A DNA stretch of 14,213 nt, taken from NCBI GenBank assembly GCA_041736625.1, contig JBGSTG010000066.1:1-14213 (forward strand). The letters run 5' to 3'. Positions within the stretch are counted from its first letter, which is position 1; the number at the start of each line of letters is the position of its first letter. The notes beneath the pieces are model-generated. The model made no database searches and was not told the DNA's origin. It saw only the letters and a list, made by a program, of their open reading frames with translations. The translations under genes were made by a program, and so were the position numbers. This stretch comes from M3007 sp041736625. Its GTDB lineage: Bacteria; Bacteroidota; Bacteroidia; Chitinophagales; Saprospiraceae. This document shows positions 6,675-13,373 of the stretch, in pieces.

Positions 6675-9515
6675 ATGCAGTATTTTAAGTCCCCCCCCCC
6701 CCCCCAATTCGCCAGATTAATTGGCTCTATTCTAATTGCGCTTACCTTTTATTGGCCGATGATGGCACAATCAAGTGAAGCATGTGATTGCACCCTAACC
6801 ATTGATGGAGGCGCCAGTGGTGTTAACATTTCAACGTTAGGCTTGACTAACCCGTTAAACAACAGTTGTCGGAAAATCAGCGGTACCCTGATCATTGATC
6901 AGGATTTTACGATTAATGGTGGTTACTTGATCATGATGCCCGGCTCCCGAATTCTGATCAATTCAAATGTCACGCTTACGCTGAACAACATTAACCAACA
7001 AGGCGGGATTCATGGCGCCTGTGAACAGATGTGGCGTGGTATACAGTTGCGGCATAACAGCCGATTGGTGATGACTAATTGCCATCTTCGAGATGCACAA
7101 TACGGCATTGATGCCTCCTATGCAATTTCGCCAAAACTTAAATTGGTTAACAATTTTTTTGACCGTAATTATATCGGTATTCGAATTGAAGGCGCCTTTT
7201 TTGCCCCTCAAATCATTAACGAACAAATTTCGGGAAACACATTCACCTGTGAAGGCTCATTGTTGGCGCCCTTTTCTGGTCAAAGTCCAACCCCTGGAAC
7301 GAGAAGCTATGCAGGAATAGATCTAAACAGAACGAGTTTTACGCTTGGGTCTAATCTGGTCAATCATCCCAATACATTTAGTTTTCTTCAAAACGGCATT
7401 CTGGTTAGAGGAAGCTCGCGTCTGGTTATTTACGACGCAATCATTGAAAATCTGGTAGCAGTAGGAACCCTAAATGATGATAAGTTTCGAATACCGGCTA
7501 TTCAACCGGATGGAATAGGTATTTATCTTTCTGGGTTCTCGGACTTGACGGCAATTGGCAATGAGTTTTCAGATGTACGCCGGGCTATTTTTGCCACAAA
7601 AGCATCCATGGTTGCCTCAGGCAATACGATTGAGGATTGCGTGCACGGCATTCAGAGCCTGAATACTACCGGAGTTAGCATCATCAGCGGCAACACAATT
7701 GATTTCCAGATTTTTGGAATTGATGTGTATACGCCTTCTATCTGTCAACAGATAGAAATCAACAACAATACGCTTACCGGATACCATGTGTTCAGTGGAT
7801 TCGCCAATTTCATTAGCCTTGGCGTATCGCTTCGGGATATTCTTCCGCTTTGCCCAAGCATATCACCCGAAATCAAAGGCAATCACATATACATATCCAA
7901 TAAGTTTAATGGGATATCTGCCGGAGGTATCCAGCAAAACAACCTGATTACAGATAATGATGTTCATTATACCAGTGACGACGTGCCCGTTCAGATTGGC
8001 CCATTAACGATTGCTCCGAACGGGATCGCACTTGGCATTACAGATTTAAGCAGGATTCGAGGCAACACCGTGACCGTAACAGAGGAAAGCCTGTACGACG
8101 GCGCGGCCATTTCATTGGGTAATACCACTCACAGCTTAGTGTGCGATAATACGGTAAACTGGATGGAAACCGGGATTGAATTCTTCCAGGTTTGCAATGG
8201 GGCGGTGGTTCGGCGCAACGCGTTCAATAACCATGACAATGGCCTGTTTTATTATGACATGACCATTACTGGTATCCAGGACAATCAGGGAAATTTATGG
8301 AATGAGGATGCGGGGGCAACCCACCAATTTTCATTACAAACTTTAATTGGCGGCTCAAGGTATTATGTTCAGGGTTGCCCAAATCCACCCTATTGGCCAC
8401 CCGTTATTACACCAGGCCAATCAAATTGCATGAATTCCGACAATGATTGGTTCGTGGATGAGCCCGGTTCAATTCCTGATAATTGCAACGTAAGCAGTTT
8501 TCCGGTCAATGAATTTACCTTTGGGGATACGCTTATTGCCAATGAAGTTTTTGACACCACCGTTTATGGCGCGGTATTCCAATGGGAAGCGGAACGTTAC
8601 TTGTTTAAAAAGTTGCGGAAATACCCCTCCCTGCACGCTTCTAATTCCGTGGCAGACCAGTTCTGGTCAAACCACCAAAACACCAATTTGCATCGATTCG
8701 ACTCCATTGAATGGCAGATGGAACAGGTATTCGAGGTGGACTCAAGCACACAAACCTTGCTGGATTGGCACAGGGAATACACGGACTCCCTTGCCTTGCA
8801 ATTAGACAGCCTAAACCTCGATTACGCGTCGGCGGTTACGCAGGGTGCTATCGACACCGTTAACACAGAGCGATCCGGCTTAATCTCTACAATGGATTTG
8901 GCGGACAGCCTGTTCACCCAGGCTCTCAACACACGAGACTCCGTGGTGCGAGCCTCGTTAACTGATTTGCAGACACAACTGTTGGCCATTTTACCCGCCG
9001 ACTCTCTTCAAGCGGCTTGGCGGAGTGTACTCAGCGTATGGATCAATGCGTTGGCCAACCAACCGGATACCCTGACCACTGCTGAAGTGTCTACATTAAC
9101 CGAGGTTGCCGACCGATGTGTTTTTGAACGTGGAACCGCCGTAATAAAAGCACGGATGCTCCTCAAGGATTATACCCATGCAGAGTATCCGTTGAAGTAT
9201 GGATGTGTTGCGAATCGAAACGCTGAATATTCGCAAGCGACTCCTGAAAGTACGGAGACCCGTTTGACCGTCAGGCCAAATCCGGCCAATGATCAAGTGC
9301 TTGTCGAATGGAAGCATTTACCGGAATATTCCGATAAGGCCCAACTGATTTTAACCAATTCGTTTGGAAACGACATTGAGCGGTTCTCCCTATCAGGCGC
9401 TGAAGGCAACCGGATATTTCAGGTGAGCCATCTGCCCCAGGGCGTGTACTGGGTTCGGGTTGGCGCTCCTGACGGACGCTTTGAGGTTACTCAAAAACTG
9501 TTAATTCTCCATTAA
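6675..9515 (+). CDS. Large secreted right-handed beta-helix protein with T9SS sorting domain, poly-C tract at the start
   Basis: A 946-residue protein. Codons 6-11 are encoded by a run of 15 C (6691-6705), giving Ser and four Pro before the signal peptide core (about residues 11-31, MMAQ cleavage region). Residues about 65-570 are repetitive, with many short beta-strand turns of the form N-x-I/F and GI-x-V/I (for example NGILVRGSSRL, ISGNTIDFQIFGIDV, IRGNTVTVTE), typical of parallel beta-helix (PbH1/NosD-like) surface proteins. Residues about 630-845 are predicted helical and rich in Asp-Ser-Leu, with no family I recognise. Residues about 862-946 are a type A T9SS sorting domain (LTVRPNPANDQV to the C-terminus). 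No catalytic site can be named; polysaccharide binding or cleavage, or adhesion, is possible. GC is about 32-52% in counted rows, below the preceding genes. It probably continues into the next gene, 60 bp downstream. Confidence 0.85.
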   Translation: MQYFKSPPPPQFARLIGSILIALTFYWPMMAQSSEACDCTLTIDGGASGVNISTLGLTNPLNNSCRKISGTLIIDQDFTINGGYLIMMPGSRILINSNVTLTLNNINQQGGIHGACEQMWRGIQLRHNSRLVMTNCHLRDAQYGIDASYAISPKLKLVNNFFDRNYIGIRIEGAFFAPQIINEQISGNTFTCEGSLLAPFSGQSPTPGTRSYAGIDLNRTSFTLGSNLVNHPNTFSFLQNGILVRGSSRLVIYDAIIENLVAVGTLNDDKFRIPAIQPDGIGIYLSGFSDLTAIGNEFSDVRRAIFATKASMVASGNTIEDCVHGIQSLNTTGVSIISGNTIDFQIFGIDVYTPSICQQIEINNNTLTGYHVFSGFANFISLGVSLRDILPLCPSISPEIKGNHIYISNKFNGISAGGIQQNNLITDNDVHYTSDDVPVQIGPLTIAPNGIALGITDLSRIRGNTVTVTEESLYDGAAISLGNTTHSLVCDNTVNWMETGIEFFQVCNGAVVRRNAFNNHDNGLFYYDMTITGIQDNQGNLWNEDAGATHQFSLQTLIGGSRYYVQGCPNPPYWPPVITPGQSNCMNSDNDWFVDEPGSIPDNCNVSSFPVNEFTFGDTLIANEVFDTTVYGAVFQWEAERYLFKKLRKYPSLHASNSVADQFWSNHQNTNLHRFDSIEWQMEQVFEVDSSTQTLLDWHREYTDSLALQLDSLNLDYASAVTQGAIDTVNTERSGLISTMDLADSLFTQALNTRDSVVRASLTDLQTQLLAILPADSLQAAWRSVLSVWINALANQPDTLTTAEVSTLTEVADRCVFERGTAVIKARMLLKDYTHAEYPLKYGCVANRNAEYSQATPESTETRLTVRPNPANDQVLVEWKHLPEYSDKAQLILTNSFGNDIERFSLSGAEGNRIFQVSHLPQGVYWVRVGAPDGRFEVTQKLLILH
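6691..6705 (+). repeat. Homopolymer of 15 C inside the start of the beta-helix gene
   Basis: Fifteen consecutive C lie between the start codon and the signal-peptide core. At this length the frame is open. By hand translation, 14 C would stop at TAA 6718-6720 and 16 C at TGA 6776-6778, before any secreted product is made. There is no ATG after the tract that would restore a signal peptide. This is the layout of a slipped-strand phase-variation switch. Confidence 0.9.
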
Positions 9516-9533
9516 TTTCACTGTCTTTCCTTG

Positions 9534-9568
9534 TAGCCGTCTCCCAATGCATAGTTGGGAGACGGCTA
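9534..9568. promoter_or_regulatory. Perfect 14-bp hairpin in the leader of the PKD gene
   Basis: Arms 9534-9547 (TAGCCGTCTCCCAA) and 9555-9568 are perfectly complementary around a 7-base loop. The hairpin starts 18 bp after the beta-helix stop codon and ends 7 bp before the ATG at 9576 (13 bp before the ATG at 9582). It is followed by AAAAA rather than a T tract, so it is not a canonical terminator in the plus direction. It may protect the upstream mRNA end or limit ribosome access to the downstream start; that role is inference. Confidence 0.6.
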
Positions 9569-9575
9569 AAAACTC

Positions 9576-11330
9576 ATGCTCATGAAATGGATATTTTTCA
9601 TACCACTAATTTTGCCCTTCTACAGTTTCGCTCAAAAATACGACTTCAATTGGCCTTTTGGCTATGGGTACCCTGATTTTCATTTGGACTCCGTTTGGGG
9701 AATCAGCACCATCCGATTTGATTCGGATGATGGTAACCCTTATTTGACTGAGGATAAACATTTAAAAATTGCGTTAGTCAGTTCAAATGTTTCACAAAGC
9801 GACAAAAACGGCGTACCATTGTTCTATTTCAATGGCGATTATATTTTAGGCGGAGGAAATACCTTAATGACCAACGGCGATAATATGTCGGACCCGCCTT
9901 TTTTTACCACGCATCAAGCCGCTGTTAGTTTGCCGTTACCCAATGATGATCATAGGCATATTTTATTGCACAAAGACATTACGGTTTTTCCAAGCCTTCA
10001 GGCAGTAGCCTCTTTCCGCCTGCTTTATTCCATTATTGAATTCCCCGACCAGGGAGGTTACGGCCAAATGGAGAAGAAGCGGGTTCAAATATTAGCGGAT
10101 ACGATGCATCCCGGGCACATGACCGCTACCAGACATGCTAATGGAAGGGATTGGTGGCTCCTGAGTAAAAAACAATTTTCGGACTCTTTTTACGTATTTC
10201 TAATTACACCTGACGCCGTTACGCTTTCGCATATTCAACAAATTGGTTCCTATAATCATCCTGCTGAAGATTTTGGCGAGGCAAAATTTTCCATGAACGG
10301 AAAATTTTATTGCCATACCATGGCCAGCGCTGTAAAAGACTCCACCACTTTTGTCCATTTATTCGAGTTCGACAGGTGCAATGGCTTGCTTTCCAATGAA
10401 ACAGTTTTCACCTTGCCGGAATCCACCTTGAGTAGCGGTGCTGCCTTTTCGCCGGATAGCCGTTTCTTGTATTTATCCTTAAAATACAGGCTTTATCAGG
10501 TTGACCTGCATAGTTCCAAACCGGATACGGTATGTATTGATTGGTGGGACGGTACATTCTACCAGAATGGAACTTATTTCTGCCGGACATATTGGGGGCC
10601 ATTGATCAATGGCCCTGATGGAAAAATATACGCGGCCAATTTTTCTTGTAGTACTCAATATTTAAATGTTATTGAAGAACCGAACCAACCGGGACTGCTC
10701 TGTCGTCCTCGTCAAAAGGGGCTTATTATGCCGTCGCAACATGTCGCCAGCCCCCACTTCCCCAACTACCGCCTCGGCCCGGTTGACGGCAGCGTGTGCG
10801 ACAGCCTGGGCATCGACAACATTCCTTGGGCCTGGTGGCGGTACGACCAGGATACGGCCCATTACGGCACCCTGTACTTCAAGGATTTGACGGCCTACGA
10901 ACCGGCCTGGTGGATATGGGATTTCGGCGACGGACAAGGCAGCACCGAGCAACATCCCACGCACGCGTATGCGGCGCCGGGAACCTATGAGGTTTGTCTC
11001 ATTGCCGGTAATAACAACGGCGCCGACACCCTTTGCCGCACCATCGAACTGGCAACCGTATCGGCCAACGCGCCGGCACGGCCTGACGTAAACATTGCGG
11101 TGATGCCCAACCCATTTAAAACGGACTTCACCCTGCAGTGGAGTGGCAGCTACCTGCCGGCCAGGGCCCGCCTCCGGCTTTTCGACCTTGCCGGACGACT
11201 GGTCCACATGCAGCAGGTCTATTCCGGTTGGAACACGATTGAGCTGCCCCATTTGCCCCTGGGTTGTTATTTTTGGGAAGTGGACGATGCCGGTGTTCAG
11301 CTGGCGCGCGGTGTTACCATGAAACAATGA
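9576..11330 (+). CDS. Secreted propeller-like protein with PKD domain and T9SS sorting domain
   Basis: A 584-residue protein from ATG 9576; a second in-frame ATG at 9582 (Met-Lys-Trp) would be an equally good or better signal-peptide start. The signal peptide ends near residue 19 (SFA/QKYDF). Residues about 25-385 contain propeller-like strands (FSPDSRFLYLSLKYRLYQVDL, GPLINGPDGKIYAANF), as in other Bacteroidota secreted WD40/NHL-like proteins. A PKD domain spans about 427-492 (WDFGDGQGSTEQHPTHAY, APGTYEVCLIA). A type A T9SS sorting domain spans about 503-584 (VMPNPFKTDF, LFDLAGRLV, LPLGCYFWEV). No catalytic residues are evident; a role in adhesion or polymer contact is inferred from the domains only. 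Base composition jumps near 10735 (residue about 387), from about 38-47% GC to about 63% in counted rows, exactly between the propeller and the PKD/sorting part. Confidence 0.85.
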   Translation: MLMKWIFFIPLILPFYSFAQKYDFNWPFGYGYPDFHLDSVWGISTIRFDSDDGNPYLTEDKHLKIALVSSNVSQSDKNGVPLFYFNGDYILGGGNTLMTNGDNMSDPPFFTTHQAAVSLPLPNDDHRHILLHKDITVFPSLQAVASFRLLYSIIEFPDQGGYGQMEKKRVQILADTMHPGHMTATRHANGRDWWLLSKKQFSDSFYVFLITPDAVTLSHIQQIGSYNHPAEDFGEAKFSMNGKFYCHTMASAVKDSTTFVHLFEFDRCNGLLSNETVFTLPESTLSSGAAFSPDSRFLYLSLKYRLYQVDLHSSKPDTVCIDWWDGTFYQNGTYFCRTYWGPLINGPDGKIYAANFSCSTQYLNVIEEPNQPGLLCRPRQKGLIMPSQHVASPHFPNYRLGPVDGSVCDSLGIDNIPWAWWRYDQDTAHYGTLYFKDLTAYEPAWWIWDFGDGQGSTEQHPTHAYAAPGTYEVCLIAGNNNGADTLCRTIELATVSANAPARPDVNIAVMPNPFKTDFTLQWSGSYLPARARLRLFDLAGRLVHMQQVYSGWNTIELPHLPLGCYFWEVDDAGVQLARGVTMKQ

Positions 11331-11345
11331 TGGAGGGTATTGGAA

Positions 11346-11692
11346 GAGGGTGTATCATAAGTCATGTGTCTACATGCGCCTCCAAATAAAATATTGAGCC
11401 AATCGATATTGACCGGATGGCTTAAAGCCCACTGTCGTCAACTTTGCGTCCGAAGATTAACCTGTCGTTTTTTTGCGGTCTTGCCGCCATTTATTTTATT
11501 TTTTTGCCGCTAATTAGCGCTAATTAGCGCTAATTAGCGGCAAAAAAATCTCGTTTCGTTATAAACAGCTTTGAAACACCACACTTGCGGTAATTTGACG
11601 ACATCGGGCTTGAGGCCATTCTGTCGGTTAACCTGGTATTTCAAAATTATAATTGGAGGAATGCCTGTTTTTTCGACTTATGAGACAGCCTC
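11346..11692. mobile_element. MITE-like long imperfect inverted repeat (347 bp), no transposase
   Basis: The ends match as inverted repeats: 11346-11363 against the complement of 11675-11692, 16 of 18 (GAGGnTGTnTCATAAGTC). Further in, 11379-11398 matches the complement of 11639-11659 (CCTCCAA...TTGA, about 16 of 20), and 11415-11448 matches the complement of 11588-11621 (about 26 of 34, including TTGACGACA and GGGCTT). The element could therefore fold into one long hairpin capped by the 52-bp palindrome at 11498-11549. The end sequence resembles termini of insertion sequences as I remember them. A possible 5-bp target duplication GTATT is present at 11337-11341 and 11698-11702, but this is weak. 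No credible gene lies inside, and the element fills most of the 389-bp gap between two converging genes. Confidence 0.65.
11498..11549. repeat. Perfect 52-bp palindrome with three tandem GCTAATTAGC units
   Basis: The sequence reads A, T7, GCC, three copies of the self-complementary decamer GCTAATTAGC, GGC, A7, T, and equals its own reverse complement over 52 bp. It could extrude as a cruciform or form a single 26-bp RNA hairpin with almost no loop, and could act as a bidirectional terminator between the converging genes. The 10-bp units are directly repeated three times (11509-11538), which would also suit tandem binding of a dimeric regulator. Which of these applies cannot be told from sequence. 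Confidence 0.95.
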
Positions 11693-11719
11693 CCTAAGTA
11701 TTCTTTCCAGCTCCGGAGA

Positions 11720-12511
11720 TCACCAAATCACCAACCGCTGCGTCAACCCGCCCTGCTCATTCGACAACACCACCTGGTATTGACCGCCGGCGAGGTGGCC
11801 GAGCGACAACGAAACGGTATTTTCTCCTGCGGATAAGTCGGCTGCCTGCGACCATTGCAACCGCCCCAGCAGGTCGAACACCCGGATCTGGTATCGGCCG
11901 CTTTCGAGCAATTCCGCCTGCAAACGGGTGAGGCCGTCGCTTGGATTGGGCACGAGCGTCATGGCGCCGATTTTACCCTGCCCGAGCTCCGCCACGCCGG
12001 AAGCGCACCCGCCCGTGGGGTTCAGGATCATGTAAAAATGATCTTCGGGCGCCAGTCCGACGGGCAGCAGGATTGGCTGGTCGATGAGCGGCGTGTAGAT
12101 GGTGGTGGAGATGAGCAAGTCGAGCGTATCCGGAGCCATATTGGAGGCGTTGGGCGTACCGGTGAGCAGGATGCAGCCCAGGGTGTTGGGCAGATACACG
12201 CAGTTGGGCGGATTGCACACGTACGACATGCCGGCGGGCAGGTTCTGGATGCCGCCCGTGGTGGGCACCACCACCGAGTCGATGGTTGTGATTAGAAAAG
12301 AGGGCGGCACCTTGACGGTTACCGACTGGCTGTACGGTTCGTTGATGCAAGCCAGGGCCAGGTTGTAAAACGGGCTGTCGGGCGAGTAAGGGGCCGGCGA
12401 AAGCAATACGGTGGCCGGGTAGTTCAGGAGGTTGGAGTCCACCTCGCACGTTTGTGCGTGCGCCTGTGCGCCGATCAAAACGGTGAGGAGGATGAGGAAA
12501 AGTTTGTTCAT
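11720..12511 (-). CDS. Small secreted protein with T9SS sorting domain
   Basis: A 263-residue protein starting at ATG 12511 with a clear signal peptide (residues 1-19, AHA/QTC). Residues about 20-165 form a Cys-containing beta-rich region (CEVDSNLL, ACINEPYSQSVTVKVPPSF, LPAGMSYVCNPPNCVYLPNTLGC) with six Cys that may pair. The pattern resembles Ig-like or putative-Ig repeats often found before T9SS tails, but I do not recognise a named family. Residues about 182-263 are a type A sorting domain (MTLVPNPSDGLTRL, IRVFDLLGRLQW, LAGGQYQVVLS). It is probably secreted or surface-anchored; function unknown. No convincing TAnnTTTG promoter is visible in the 12512-12560 leader. Its nearest downstream terminator candidate is the 52-bp palindrome. 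GC is high, like the ribosomal cluster. Confidence 0.85.
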   Translation of the reverse strand: MNKLFLILLTVLIGAQAHAQTCEVDSNLLNYPATVLLSPAPYSPDSPFYNLALACINEPYSQSVTVKVPPSFLITTIDSVVVPTTGGIQNLPAGMSYVCNPPNCVYLPNTLGCILLTGTPNASNMAPDTLDLLISTTIYTPLIDQPILLPVGLAPEDHFYMILNPTGGCASGVAELGQGKIGAMTLVPNPSDGLTRLQAELLESGRYQIRVFDLLGRLQWSQAADLSAGENTVSLSLGHLAGGQYQVVLSNEQGGLTQRLVIW

Positions 12512-12560
12512 GTGTGAATCAGTTTTAGTGAACGGAGGGGTAAATTACGGTAAAGGACAT

Positions 12561-12628
12561 TAAAAAACCCTCTTTTTTGCATTTTCCTGATAATCCGATT
12601 CAGGAAACCAAAAAAGAGGGTCAAAAAA
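12561..12628 (-). terminator. Strong rho-independent terminator after rplT
   Basis: Arms 12567-12579 and 12609-12621 (ACCCTCTTTTTTG and its complement) pair perfectly over 13 bp, and an inner stem 12583-12590 / 12600-12607 (TTTCCTGA) adds 8 bp around a 9-base loop. Read on the minus strand, the hairpin starts about 30 bases after the rplT stop and is followed by a T run (complement of 12562-12567), so it ends the infC-rpmI-rplT transcript. Confidence 0.9.
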
Positions 12629-12653
12629 ACAAACAGCGGCAGGGCGCCGGTGT

Positions 12654-12998
12654 TTATTTTACTTTATCGACAATCGCCTTGAACGTTTGCGGGTGGTTGA
12701 GCGCCAGGTCGGCGAGCGCTTTCCGATTGAGGGCGATGCCCTGCCCGGACAACGCGTGGATGAAGCGGCTGTAAGCAATGCCGTGGCTGCGGGTGGCCGC
12801 GTTGATGCGGGCGATCCACAGGCGGCGGAAGAGGCGTTTTTTGCTCTTGCGGTCGCGGTAAGCGTACAGCCATCCTTTTTCAACGGCGTTTTTGGCGACC
12901 GTGTACACTTTGGAGCGGGCGCCGAAGTAGCCCTTGGCGGCCTTCATGATGCGGCGTCGGCGTGCCCGGCTGGCGGGGTTGTTGGTTGCTCTTGGCAT
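12654..12998 (-). CDS. rplT: 50S ribosomal protein L20 (bL20)
   Basis: A 114-residue basic protein with the bL20 signature throughout: MPRATNNPASRARRRR at the N-terminus, KAAKGYFGARSKVYTVAKNAVEK, YRDRKSKKRLFRRLWIARINAA, and a C-terminal LNRKALADLA. L20 binds 23S rRNA early in large-subunit assembly. In some bacteria it also represses its own operon by binding a leader RNA; I see no clear copy of such a site here. The length is normal (about 115 residues). It lies 78 bp after rpmI in the conserved order infC-rpmI-rplT and is followed by a strong terminator. The 78-bp gap contains a small stem (GTTGCG / CGCAAC on the minus strand). Confidence 0.98.
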   Translation of the reverse strand: MPRATNNPASRARRRRIMKAAKGYFGARSKVYTVAKNAVEKGWLYAYRDRKSKKRLFRRLWIARINAATRSHGIAYSRFIHALSGQGIALNRKALADLALNHPQTFKAIVDKVK

Positions 12999-13076
12999 AA
13001 TGTTTTTTTAGTGCGGATACGGGGTTGCGGCGGGCGCAACGCTTGGTTCCGTAGCCCTCGTTAAAAAATGGTGCGT

Positions 13077-13271
13077 TTAGATACAGAGCAGGCGCTCTAT
13101 GCGTTGATGTTCGGACTCATGCACAACAGCTCCGCCACGCAGGTGGCGTTTCTGCTTTTTTGTTTTTTTGCGCATGAGGTGTCGAGCAGTCGCGCTGGCG
13201 TGCTTGATCTTACCGGAGCCGGTCACCTTGAATCGTTTCTTGGCGCCGGAGTGGGTCTTCATTTTCGGCAT
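13077..13271 (-). CDS. rpmI: 50S ribosomal protein L35 (bL35)
   Basis: A 64-residue basic protein. I take the start as the ATG at 13271 because MPKMKTHSGAKKRFKVTGSG is the conserved N-terminus of bL35; the frame remains open upstream, but the upstream residues are not L35-like and include the promoter. The central KKTKKQKRHLRG is also family-typical. It sits between infC and rplT in the usual order. A predicted internal promoter ends 28 bp before the start codon, giving a leader of about 20 bases. Confidence 0.97.
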   Translation of the reverse strand: MPKMKTHSGAKKRFKVTGSGKIKHASATARHLMRKKTKKQKRHLRGGAVVHESEHQRIERLLCI

Positions 13272-13298
13272 GATCAGATGCGTTTTAGAATTGGAGCG

Positions 13299-13337
13299 CA
13301 AAGATAAGGGAGTTTGAGGCATTCCTCAAACCCCCTT
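13299..13337 (-). promoter_or_regulatory. Predicted internal promoter for rpmI-rplT with overlapping inverted repeat
   Basis: On the minus strand TTTG (complement of 13327-13330), a 20-bp spacer and TATCTTTG (complement of 13299-13306) match the Bacteroidota consensus exactly. The spacer and -33 region are occupied by a hairpin, with arms GTTTGAGG (13312-13319) and CCTCAAAC (13324-13331), extended by G/C pairs at 13308-13310 and 13333-13335. Repeat overlapping a -33 element is the layout of an operator, though it could instead act in the infC read-through RNA as a stabilising or attenuating hairpin. Confidence 0.65.
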
Positions 13338-13373
13338 GGCATTTTTTATTTGAAAAAGTTTCCGGAGAAGCCT

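Noticed and set aside
9534..9568. Hairpin considered as the terminator of the beta-helix gene
   Set aside because: It is followed by an A run and then a start codon, not a T tract, so it is listed as a leader hairpin instead.
11509..11538. Three tandem 10-bp repeats considered as a CRISPR remnant
   Set aside because: The units are directly adjacent without spacers and self-complementary, so they are part of a palindrome, not a CRISPR array.
11571..11783. Short plus-strand open frame in the inverted-repeat region
   Set aside because: It spans the right arm of the repeat element and the 3' end of the minus-strand gene, with no start signal or recognisable protein.
12687..13064. Plus-strand open frame opposite rplT
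   Set aside because: rplT is unmistakable on the minus strand; the plus-strand frame is its shadow.
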